The notes beneath the pieces are model-generated. The model was not told where the DNA came from and searched no databases. It saw only the letters and a list, made by a program, of their open reading frames with translations. From Rickettsiales bacterium (GTDB lineage Bacteria; Pseudomonadota; Alphaproteobacteria; Rickettsiales; JABCZZ01), in the NCBI GenBank assembly GCA_035765535.1, contig DASTXE010000001.1, positions 350,322-414,321 on the forward strand: 64,000 nt of DNA. The letters are read 5' to 3'. Shown here one piece after another: positions 1-9,000 of the stretch. How positions within the stretch are numbered: the first letter of the stretch is position 1; the number at the start of each line of letters is the position of its first letter. A program made the translations under genes and the position numbers.

Positions 1-342
1 TGCGATAACGATGGAGCTGTCGCCGTTCTTTATGGCCTGGAAACCAAGGCATACTGCGCGAAGGCCCGAACCGCAGACCTGGTTCAAGCCCCAGGCGGGA
101 ACTTCTTTGGGGAGACCGGCATGAATCGAAGCCTGGCGTGCCGGGTTCTGGCCCGCTGCGCCGGTCAGGATCTGGCCGAGAATGACTTCGGATACATCTG
201 CGCCCGCAACGTTGGTGCGTTGCAAAATTTCTTTTAGGACGGCGGCGCCGAGTTTATCGGCGGAAAGGGGAGAAAGCGTACCGTTGAAGGAACCTACGGC
301 TGTGCGCAGTGCGCTCACGATGACAACATCATTACCACTCAT
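1..342 (-). CDS. Acetyl-CoA acetyltransferase (thiolase), N-terminal part
   Basis: This is the first 114 codons of a thiolase, running off the left edge of the window. Thiolases of this class condense two acetyl-CoA to acetoacetyl-CoA, or run the reverse. The N-terminus reads as a biosynthetic thiolase (VIVSALRTAVGSFNG), and residues 88-95 carry the active-site cysteine motif (NQVCGSGL), the cysteine that becomes acylated. The ATG at 342 follows an AGAGG ribosome site. A candidate promoter lies just upstream, so it may be transcribed apart from coaE. PhaA, AtoB and related thiolases cannot be separated from this fragment. Confidence 0.9.
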   Translation of the reverse strand, partial: MSGNDVVIVSALRTAVGSFNGTLSPLSADKLGAAVLKEILQRTNVAGADVSEVILGQILTGAAGQNPARQASIHAGLPKEVPAWGLNQVCGSGLRAVCLGFQAIKNGDSSIVIA

Positions 343-374
343 AATTACCTCTGCTGTATTTGTGAATCACCTGA

Positions 375-402
375 GTTATATTCGCCAATTTAGAATATGC
401 AA
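375..402 (-). promoter_or_regulatory. Candidate sigma70 promoter for the thiolase
   Basis: On the minus strand, TTGCAT (402-397) and TATAAC (380-375) are separated by 16 bases. They lie about 33 bases upstream of the thiolase ATG, in the gap after coaE. The call rests only on similarity to the -35/-10 consensus. Confidence 0.4.
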
Positions 403-486
403 CAAAATTACCCTTGAAAATTGCAGATCCGGTAAGTCATGCAAGGAAAACGTAAAGAAATATTGTGCACCGCAATATAGGAAAGC

Positions 487-1086
487 TCAGCAAGAGACGG
501 GCTTTTTCAGGCTTTGCAAAATAGCTCTTACAGCTTTGAGGCTGTAATATTTTCCCATTCCCGTCGGCACAATAAAGTCCGCCAGCTTGCGTTTCCGGCT
601 GTCCGGCATCTGGCGCGCCAAGATGGAAGCCAGTTTTTCCGGCGTCATATGCATCCGCTGCAACACGCGCTGACGTTGCAAAAAGGCGGGGGCAGTCACC
701 ACAACCACATAATCGCACCGCTTTTCCGCATGTGTTTCAAACAATAGCGGTATGTCGAGCACAACGATATTTTTCTTTCGTCCCCGCGCACGGCGGATAA
801 ATATTTGCTGATGCTTGCGCACGAGTGGGTGCAGTATGGCCTCGAGCGCTGCCAGTTTACCTTTTTGGCCGAAGACTTCACGCCCGAGCAACGTGCGGTT
901 TATGATCTCACCCTCCAGCGCATGCGGGAATAGCTTGGCTACTTTTTCCACCGCCTCTCCGCGCCTGCCGAGCAATGCATGGACGATTTTATCAGAATCA
1001 CAGACGGCAACCCCACATTCCGCAAATTGTTTCGCTACGGTCGTCTTACCCATGGCGATGGAACCTGTGAGGCCGAGAATGATCAT
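487..1086 (-). CDS. coaE: Dephospho-CoA kinase
   Basis: The enzyme phosphorylates dephospho-CoA, the last step of coenzyme A synthesis, in the cytoplasm. The 199-residue product has the usual family length. Residues 5-17 form the P-loop (GLTGSIAMGKTT), followed by the substrate-lid region and the CDSDKIVHAL stretch typical of CoaE. The P-loop has Ala-Met where many homologues have Gly-Ser or Gly-Met, but it still fits GxxxxGK(T). Its ATG overlaps the aroE stop as ATGA, so translation is probably coupled. aroE-coaE adjacency is common in alphaproteobacteria. Confidence 0.95.
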   Translation of the reverse strand: MIILGLTGSIAMGKTTVAKQFAECGVAVCDSDKIVHALLGRRGEAVEKVAKLFPHALEGEIINRTLLGREVFGQKGKLAALEAILHPLVRKHQQIFIRRARGRKKNIVVLDIPLLFETHAEKRCDYVVVVTAPAFLQRQRVLQRMHMTPEKLASILARQMPDSRKRKLADFIVPTGMGKYYSLKAVRAILQSLKKPVSC

Positions 1087-1952
1087 CGCAGCTCCTGTAA
1101 TACGCGCTCACGCAATTCATCCGTGACTTCCGGCATAATTTCCGGAAACCAGATATGAAAAGCATTTGCCGCCTGATATAATAGCATTCCGAGCCCATCC
1201 ACAATTGCGTTACCGCGCGCCTTGGCTTGTCCGAGCAAGGGGGTGATCAATGGATTGTAGACGATGTCCGTTACCAGTGCATTTCGCGGGAGATTGTCGA
1301 GTGAGATCTCCAATGGCGGCTGCCCCTTCATTCCTAAGGAAGTAGTATTCACAAGTAACGTTATATCCTTTAAGTGGACCTCAATCTCGCTCCAGTCAAT
1401 GACGGTGACATGGGCATTTTTTTCCTTGGAAGAAGCGGTTTTGATATGCGCTGCGAGTGCTTCCGCTCGCGCTCTCGTACGGTTTGTGATGATCAACTCA
1501 TCGCAGTAAGGATCAAGGGCAAAACATACTGCCTTTGCAGCACCGCCTGCGCCCAGCACAAGGCTCTTCTTTGCAGTGTGCTTTAAATCGCATTTGGACG
1601 AGAGGTTTTTCTCAAATCCCCATGCGTCCGTATTTAGCCCCACAAGCTTCTCATCATGCATCCAGAGTGTATTAATCGCGCCGATATGGGAAGGGTGTAC
1701 AGGAACGCCTTCAAGACTATCCACGAATTTCATGGCCGCTTCTTTATGCGGGATCGTCAGATTAACTCCGGCATAATTTTCCTCGAACATTGTATGGCGC
1801 ATAAAATGTTCTAATGCTTCGGGTGCTACTTCAATGGCGTTATAAGTAGCATTGACGCCATACTGTCTGATCCACTCTCCATGGATGACCGGGGAAAGGC
1901 TATGGCGGATAGGGTATCCTAAAACCGCTAACTTCTTTACTGCCTCTGTCAT
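1083..1952 (-). CDS. aroE: Shikimate dehydrogenase
   Basis: AroE reduces 3-dehydroshikimate to shikimate with NADPH, in the pathway to chorismate. The N-terminal substrate domain begins with LGYPIRHSLSPVIH and contains the catalytic-lysine motif NLTIPHKEAA. The nucleotide-binding glycine loop LGAGGAAKAV follows near residue 125, and the conserved NTTSLGM segment comes later. A longer open frame runs upstream to 2102, but the ATG at 1952 was chosen because homologues start here and a GGAAG ribosome site precedes it. The gene lies 16 bases after the AsmA-like gene and overlaps coaE by 4 bases, suggesting one operon. Confidence 0.95.
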   Translation of the reverse strand: MTEAVKKLAVLGYPIRHSLSPVIHGEWIRQYGVNATYNAIEVAPEALEHFMRHTMFEENYAGVNLTIPHKEAAMKFVDSLEGVPVHPSHIGAINTLWMHDEKLVGLNTDAWGFEKNLSSKCDLKHTAKKSLVLGAGGAAKAVCFALDPYCDELIITNRTRARAEALAAHIKTASSKEKNAHVTVIDWSEIEVHLKDITLLVNTTSLGMKGQPPLEISLDNLPRNALVTDIVYNPLITPLLGQAKARGNAIVDGLGMLLYQAANAFHIWFPEIMPEVTDELRERVLQELR

Positions 1953-1968
1953 ATCTGTTCTTCCAAAC

Positions 1969-4900
1969 TTACTTTTCGGGCGGTTTAGCAGGAGCGGGTA
2001 TCGGCACCGGTGCTGGTTCAGCTTTTTTCTGCTCGGCGTCTTCTGCTTTTTTGTGGTCTGCCACAATCTTGTCGATATCCGGCGCAGGCTTATCGAACAC
2101 ATTGAAAATACCGCGCAGGAACCCAGGGGTAAGCGCCGAAAGCGGGTTCACGGTAACGGAAGGATCACCGGTTTTGCCCTTCATATGGTAATTCATACCG
2201 ATAATACCCTTGCCCTCACCGCCCATCAGCATATCGCCGATCAGAGGTACATTACCAATAATGGTGTTCATCGTATAGGATGGAATAATCAACCCGCTGA
2301 GATCAAGCGTAGAGTTGTTCTTATCAATCGTGCCATCTGCTGTGAGGCCCAGCGCATTGCCATGCGTCTTGGCGCCTTTGAGCACAATAATCCCGCTACG
2401 ATAGGTGTAAGGTGCCAGAAGCTTGTTAAACACGATGCCTTTGCCTGTCAGCGTATCGATAACGCCTGTGAGAGAGGCAATGGTAAGAATCTTGGTCAGC
2501 AGCGGCGCATTCTTCAGCGTGTAGTCGCTCATGACGAGCGCACCTTCCAGATTGTCGCCGTGATAAACGCCGCTCAGCTGCATCTTCCCGCCCTGGATAC
2601 TGTCGCTGATGCCGATGACGCGGAACAACTCACCTGCATTATCGGTGGCGGCGTTCAGCTTGCCGTCGCGAATGGCATAGGTAAAGGAAGCATTGTCCGG
2701 TAATGTCCCGGTGACATCGGCAGATTTGCAGATCGTGGGGCAATCCGCCTGTATGTTTGCAGAAGTAAGCGTACGTTTGTCACCGAAAATGACTTTTCCT
2801 GCTTTAATATTCAGGTTGAAACCGAGATTGCTCGAACCGTTTCCATTTACATAAGGCGAGACATCCAGCACATTGCCGTTGGCTGTAACCGTAACGCCGC
2901 TATTTGTTTTACGGTAGTCCAGATGCGTGAGGTCATTCTCACCGAACAGCACTTTAGTAAAAATAAGCGAATTAAAACCGCCCGTCTTTCTATCCAGTTC
3001 ACCGCTACCGGAAACTTTGACATCTGAACCCTGCAACATGAAGGACTTTATCTGGGTGTTACCTGATGGCAATGCCTGTGTTTCCACATCAAGCGTTTCA
3101 GGCACGCCTGCTTTTTTGTAAAAACCATGTTCGGCCAGTGCGATGTCCGTGCGGGTAAGGTCCAGTTTGGCCTTGCTGGTATCTGTTTTGGAGGATTCGG
3201 TGAATTGTGCGTTTACACCGATGCTGCCTGTGGCGAAATCGATGCCGGAGAGACCAAAGGTAGCAAGCTTATCGACAGGCATATCGCATTGGATGCTGTA
3301 CTTCGTTTCATTGCCTTCCGCAAAACTGCTATAGAGATCAAGGTGCATCGGCACTTTATTAATCGTGGCAGCCCCCTGTACCTTGACGCCTTTATTATCC
3401 AGCGCCAGATCGACATTCGCGTTTTCAACGTCCTGTTTGCCAAGGAACTTAGGCTGTGAGACGCCGCCCAGTTTGGCGTCAATGGCGTAATGCATATCTT
3501 CGCCTTCTCTGTTCTGCTCAGAAAAGGCGATAAAGTCGAGTTTCGCGGTACCGGTGGCGTGGCCGGTAACGGCGTTGGTAATATGCAGCTTGTCAGCCTT
3601 TTCAACTTGCGGCAGGGCAAGGAAGGCTGCGACGTCGGTCGCAGGCGCATCCGCATTCAGTTCCATGAACATTTTAACATCGTCAGGGTACATATCCGGC
3701 ATGCTGATATGGCCCGCGCTGATGATGCTTCCTGTCAGGAATTTCGCGCTCGCCACCTTTACATCCATCGACTTTCCAGTAAAAGCGATTACCGCGCTTA
3801 CATCTGTTACAGCCGGGTGATTCGGCAAATATTTAACATCGGCGCCACGGACAGCGATAGTTGCGGCAATATCTTCTTGTGGCGTATCCTTAAGTTTCAT
3901 ATCGCCGGGTTTAAAGTGCAGGTCGACACTGGCTTTCGTAATTGTTCCGTTCATAATGCGCGTGGTAACCCAGGAACGCGAATGCGGCGAAAGTATTGTG
4001 GGCCATACATGTTTTACTTCATTGACAGCGACATTGGCGGTCTGCGCATGCATATCAAGTGCATAATCGCCGCCGACTTTCTGCGCGCTGCCGTTGAAGG
4101 AAAGTGATATGGGCTTGGAATCGCTGCCAATCAGCTCAAGTTGACCATTGGTAATGGTAACACCATCGAGTTTACCTGCTGTGCTGCCGAATATTTTTAG
4201 GCTTTTGAGGTTAATAGGATTAGGAAGCGCTTCAGGATATTTAATGCTGCCCGGCCCGGATTCCAGTCCAAAGTCAAGCTTTTGAATATCGCCCTTCAGA
4301 TCGGAAGCGACATCGACTGAGCCTGAAAGTAAGACATTCACACCAGATAGCCATTGCTGGGAGGGAAACAGGCCATAAAGCACGGAGGTGGGAATAGACT
4401 TATAAACAAGCCGTGCGGAAGCTTTATCGTCATGTTTCTGCACGGTGAAATTAGAAAAGATCTCACCTTTGCGGTCGCTGAATGCAAGAGGAATTTCCAG
4501 TGCCCCGCTTAAAACGCCGTGTTTGCGGTATATTTCCAGTGAAGCTTCGGAAGACCGGAGCAATATGCCTGTCATCCTATTCTTAATGACGCAGTTTGCA
4601 TGACGGATGATCAGGGATTTAAGGTGGCGTAACGGATTATTGCTCTCTTCCGACATAAGTAGTGGAATCAGCGGAGCAACAGGGGCAGGCTCTGCCTTTT
4701 CCGGCTGCGGCTGGCCGGGTAGCAATGTCTGCGGCGCTACCTGACGCTCATCCATACCGGTGGAGATACTGCCGTCATCATTCTGGATAAGGGTAATATT
4801 AGGGTATAGTACCTCCAGCGAATGGACATCAAACTGGCCCAGCAGCAGCCTTCGCAGATAAATATTCATGACGATCTGCGGGAAGTAAGCAACGACAGCA

Positions 4901-5181
4901 TTATTTGCGTTGATAACTTCTACATTCTTGATGCTGATACCCAGCGGATTATGGATGCTTTCCCAACTGATCTCGGAGCTTTCGATCTTTACCTTAAATC
5001 CGTCTGCCGGAGAACTGAGCGAGGATTCGATATAGGGAGTCAGTGAGTCGATCGAGCGCGGCCCTGTCTTCACCCAAAGCAAGAGCGCAGCCATGCATAC
5101 GGCGCAGAATACAACTACGCCGATCAGGAAGCCGCCAAGCAGCTTCAGAACATTACGCTCAATTCGTAGAATTCTGGGCAT
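1969..5181 (-). CDS. Large AsmA/YhdP-like envelope protein
   Basis: This 1070-residue protein has one N-terminal membrane helix (about residues 14-36) and a very long periplasmic part with repeated beta-rich segments, ending in a Pro/Ala/Lys-rich tail. The pattern, including the C-terminal stretch near LKGAKTHGNALGLTADGTID, matches DUF3971/AsmA_2 proteins. Members of the AsmA superfamily (YhdP, TamB) are now linked to moving phospholipids between the inner and outer membranes. Function here is inferred from family only. Its start overlaps the end of the upstream serine protease gene by 23 bases, and aroE follows closely. Confidence 0.8.
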   Translation of the reverse strand: MPRILRIERNVLKLLGGFLIGVVVFCAVCMAALLLWVKTGPRSIDSLTPYIESSLSSPADGFKVKIESSEISWESIHNPLGISIKNVEVINANNAVVAYFPQIVMNIYLRRLLLGQFDVHSLEVLYPNITLIQNDDGSISTGMDERQVAPQTLLPGQPQPEKAEPAPVAPLIPLLMSEESNNPLRHLKSLIIRHANCVIKNRMTGILLRSSEASLEIYRKHGVLSGALEIPLAFSDRKGEIFSNFTVQKHDDKASARLVYKSIPTSVLYGLFPSQQWLSGVNVLLSGSVDVASDLKGDIQKLDFGLESGPGSIKYPEALPNPINLKSLKIFGSTAGKLDGVTITNGQLELIGSDSKPISLSFNGSAQKVGGDYALDMHAQTANVAVNEVKHVWPTILSPHSRSWVTTRIMNGTITKASVDLHFKPGDMKLKDTPQEDIAATIAVRGADVKYLPNHPAVTDVSAVIAFTGKSMDVKVASAKFLTGSIISAGHISMPDMYPDDVKMFMELNADAPATDVAAFLALPQVEKADKLHITNAVTGHATGTAKLDFIAFSEQNREGEDMHYAIDAKLGGVSQPKFLGKQDVENANVDLALDNKGVKVQGAATINKVPMHLDLYSSFAEGNETKYSIQCDMPVDKLATFGLSGIDFATGSIGVNAQFTESSKTDTSKAKLDLTRTDIALAEHGFYKKAGVPETLDVETQALPSGNTQIKSFMLQGSDVKVSGSGELDRKTGGFNSLIFTKVLFGENDLTHLDYRKTNSGVTVTANGNVLDVSPYVNGNGSSNLGFNLNIKAGKVIFGDKRTLTSANIQADCPTICKSADVTGTLPDNASFTYAIRDGKLNAATDNAGELFRVIGISDSIQGGKMQLSGVYHGDNLEGALVMSDYTLKNAPLLTKILTIASLTGVIDTLTGKGIVFNKLLAPYTYRSGIIVLKGAKTHGNALGLTADGTIDKNNSTLDLSGLIIPSYTMNTIIGNVPLIGDMLMGGEGKGIIGMNYHMKGKTGDPSVTVNPLSALTPGFLRGIFNVFDKPAPDIDKIVADHKKAEDAEQKKAEPAPVPIPAPAKPPEK

Positions 5182-5896
5182 GATTCGCTGTTTTTAGTGG
5201 GCATTGAACGTTTACTATATAGTCTTTGGCGCGCGCTTCAATATAACTATCCGTAAATGCGACGCCGGAGCCGCTGATGGAAGTGAAAACACCATGTTCA
5301 AAAAGGAACTGCTGTAATGTTTTAAGCGTGATCACAACGCCTACGCTGTTAATTTTCTCCGGTTTGGGGGAGCCGGGCTGGAAAACGGCCTGTGCAACCA
5401 CCACACCGATCACGTTGCCGCTAGTGTCGAACACAGGCCCGCCAGAATTGCCATGCGCCAGCACGTCGGTTATGTAGAGCCATTTATTATTGTCGACATT
5501 ATTGATCTGGATATTTTCGATCTGCGATTCAACCATTTTATATTCCCCGCGTGCACCCGCTTCTCCGGGATAGCCGATGATCAGCACCTTATCCCCTGTT
5601 TTAAGCTCATCGATGTTATAACGCAGCGGCGCGAATTCCAGCGGTGGCATGTCGCTTTCGATAAGCGCCAGGTCGCGATTCTCGTCAATAAAGCTGACAG
5701 TCGCTTTGCGCTCGGAAACGGCTCCCTTGATGATCACCTTGCTGCATCCCTTGACCACGTGCGCGTTGGTCACGATATATTGCCGGTTAATAAAAAATCC
5801 AGTGCCGGAGAGAATGGAAAACTCCTCCATCTCCTCAGAATATGCAATGAGTGGCATAAGCAGGAAACAGAAGAAGGCAAAAAAACTGCGATACAT
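5159..5896 (-). CDS. Secreted trypsin-like serine protease
   Basis: A 245-residue protein with a signal peptide (residues 1-20, MYRSFFAFFCFLLMPLIAYS) and a chymotrypsin-fold protease domain. The catalytic triad is visible: His in TNAHVV, Asp in ENRDLALIE and Ser in GNSGGPV. This resembles the protease part of DegP/HtrA-like enzymes, but no PDZ domain follows, and the last 45 residues are unassigned. It probably acts in the periplasm on misfolded or specific envelope substrates. It is the first gene of the minus-strand cluster leading to the AsmA-like gene, aroE and coaE. Confidence 0.85.
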   Translation of the reverse strand: MYRSFFAFFCFLLMPLIAYSEEMEEFSILSGTGFFINRQYIVTNAHVVKGCSKVIIKGAVSERKATVSFIDENRDLALIESDMPPLEFAPLRYNIDELKTGDKVLIIGYPGEAGARGEYKMVESQIENIQINNVDNNKWLYITDVLAHGNSGGPVFDTSGNVIGVVVAQAVFQPGSPKPEKINSVGVVITLKTLQQFLFEHGVFTSISGSGVAFTDSYIEARAKDYIVNVQCPLKTANHAQNSTN

Positions 5897-5938
5897 AGCG
5901 GAACCGGCGAGAGAGAAATGGGTAGAAATTTTTCTGGA

Positions 5939-5969
5939 TTGTCTTGGAAATATCTGAAACTAATATAAT
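5939..5969 (+). promoter_or_regulatory. Candidate promoter for gltB
   Basis: A perfect TATAAT (5964-5969) lies about 42 bases before the gltB start, in the 113-base gap between the divergent serine protease and gltB genes. The best upstream hexamer is TTGTCT (5939-5944) at a long 19-base spacing, so the -35 element is weak or absent. Confidence 0.4.
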
Positions 5970-6010
5970 CCTATACGATAGTGCAATAAGAAATCTTTCC
6001 TGGTGCGGAG

Positions 6011-9000
6011 ATGTGGCCCATGTGGGGAACGGACTGGAACGAACGTGCGGAAAAACTGGAAGCGCAGGGGCTATACCGCGCCGATACGGAGCATGACGCC
6101 TGCGGCGTCGGCCTGATAGCGGCCATTGACGGCAAGCCAAGACGCGAGGTCGTGGAAATGGGCATCCGTGCGCTCAAAGCCGTTTACCATCGCGGCGCAG
6201 TGGATGCGGACGGCAAAACCGGTGACGGTGCAGGCATTCACCTGCAGATACCGCAATTATTCTTTGAGTCCTACCTTGCGCGCATCGGCAAGAAGCTGCT
6301 GAACGACCGCTTTGCAGTCGGCATGGTATTCCTGCCGCGCAAGAACATGAAGGCACAGGAAGAATGCCGGACAATCGTAGAAAGCGAAGTGCTGCGCCTC
6401 GGCTTTTCCATCTATGGCTGGCGTCAGGTGCCCGTAAATCCCACAGTGATTGGGGATGTAGCAGCGGATTCAAGGCCGGAAATCGAACAGATTCTGATCG
6501 CAGGTAATGAGAGGGCGAATGAAGAAGAGTTCGAGCGTAAGCTTTTCCTGATCCGTAAACGCATTGAAAATGCGGTCTGCGCTCAGGCGATCAATGATTT
6601 CTATCTCTGTTCGCTGTCAGGCCGGTCGCTGATTTATAAAGGGTTGTTCAAGGCGGAGCAGTTGACGGAATTTTATCCGGATCTGCTGGATGTATGCTTC
6701 GTTTCTTCCTATGCGATTTTCCATCAGCGTTTCTCGACCAACACGGCTCCGGCATGGCATCTGGCGCAGCCGTTCCGAGTCCTCGCGCATAACGGCGAGA
6801 TCAATACGCTCAAAGGCAACATGAATTTCATGAAAAGCCATGAAATGACCATGACCTGCCCGGAATTCGCTGGCATGGAAAAAGATCTGCGTCCCGTCAT
6901 TCCGGCGAACACTTCCGATACAGGCGCACTGGATGCCGTCATGGAAATGCTCGTGCGCGCAGGCAGGCCGCTACCGCTCGCAAAACTGATTCTGGTGCCG
7001 CCTGCATGGCTTACGGCGTCGGATATGCCGCAGGCGCACAAGGATATGTTCGCCTATACCGCCTGCATATCTGAAGCATGGGACGGTCCGGCGGCGATTG
7101 CGGCAACAGATGGCAGGTGGGTAATCGCAGGGATGGACAGGAACGGCCTGCGCCCCATGCGCTATTCCTTGACGGAAGACGGTCTGCTCGTCATGGGGTC
7201 CGAATCCGGTATGGTGCCAGTGGATGAAACCAAGGTCCAAAAACGTGGCCGTCTGGGACCGGGTGACATTATCGGCGTGGATCTGAAAGAAGGCATATTC
7301 TACACCGACGGTGCACTGAAAGATATGCTGGCTGGCGTGGAACCGTTTGCGCAGTGGGTTAAAAATATTACGCATTTTGACGAACTGCCTCCTGTGGAAA
7401 CGCCAGATGCAGCATTACTGAGACCGGAAGCCCTGCTAAAAGCGCAGATTGCCTCTGGTATTACGTCGGAAGATATCGAGCTGGTGCTGCAGCCGATGGC
7501 GGAAACCGGCAAGGAAGCAATCGGCTCGATGGGAGATGATACGCCGCTTGCCATTCTCTCTGGAAAGTACCGCAACCTCAGCCATTTCTTCCGCCAGAAT
7601 TTCAGCCAGGTCACGAATCCGCCTATCGACAGCCTTCGCGAACGCCGCGTGATGAGCCTGAATACGCGCTTTGGTAATAACGGTAATTTCCTGGCGTTCG
7701 ACGAATCGCATAGCCGTACCTTACTGCTTTCATCGCCCGTGTTGTTAAATGCGGAGCTGGAAAAACTGCGCCAACATTTCGCGGATAAAGTAATAACAAT
7801 TGATGCGCTTTTTCCCGTAGATGGTGGAGAAGAGGCATTGCGCAAAGCAATCGATAATGTCATTGCACAAGCCGAGTCCGCGATCCAATCCGGGAGGCCG
7901 TATATTGTCCTGACGGACAAGAAACGTGACGAGAAACATGCAGGCATCCCAATGATTCTGGCAGCCGGCGCGCTTAATACGCATCTTGTGCGCCGTAAGT
8001 TGCGCAAGAGCGCCTCTATTATCGTACGCACAGCGGAATGTTTGGATGTGCACCATTTTGCCGTGCTCATTGGTGTTGGGGCTACGGTGGTCAACCCATG
8101 GCTTGCGGAAGCGACGATTTTCGACCGCCATGCACGCGGCCTGCTGGGTAAGCTTTCCATTACTGATGCATTGAATAACTTTAAAGAAGCGGCAGGAAAC
8201 GGCATTTTGAAGATCATGTCCAAGATGGGCATTTCCATCGTCAGTTCCTATCGCGGCGGCTGTAATTTTGAGGCGCTCGGCCTGTCGCGCGCACTCGTAA
8301 GCGAATATTTCCTGAGCCTGCCGTCACGTATCTCCGGCATCGGGCTTGAAGGTATACAGAACAGGGTGCTGGAGCTGCACCATAAAGCTTATGCTAACGG
8401 CAATGTACTGCCTATCGGTGGTTTCTATCGCTTCCGGGCGCGGGAGGAGACACATGCATGGCAGGCGGAGGCGATCAGCCTGTTGCAAAAAGCTTGTGTA
8501 ACCGGTGATTATAGCCTGTATAAACAGTTCAGCAAAATCATCGCGGATGAGCCGCCTATTGCACTGCGCGATCTTTTAGGATTCAGCTCCGACCGAAAAG
8601 AGATTGAACTTGCAGAAGTGGAGCCGACCGCGGCTATCCGCAAACGCTTTATTGCACCTGCCATGTCGCTTGGCGCATTGTCGCCGGAAGCCCATGAGAC
8701 GCTGGCCGTTGCCATGAACCGTATGGGGGCGGCATCCAATTCCGGCGAAGGCGGGGAAGGGGCGGAGCGTTATAAACCCAGGGCCAATGGCGATAATGCC
8801 AATTCCGGTATTAAACAGATCGCATCGGCACGTTTCGGCGTAACGGCGGAATATTTGAATAGCGCTTCGGAGCTGCAGATAAAGGTAGCGCAAGGCGCAA
8901 AACCCGGCGAAGGTGGGCAGTTGCCGGGCTTCAAGGTGACCGCTGAAATCGCGCGCTTGCGTCATGCAACGCCGGGAGTGATGCTGATTTCTCCACCGCC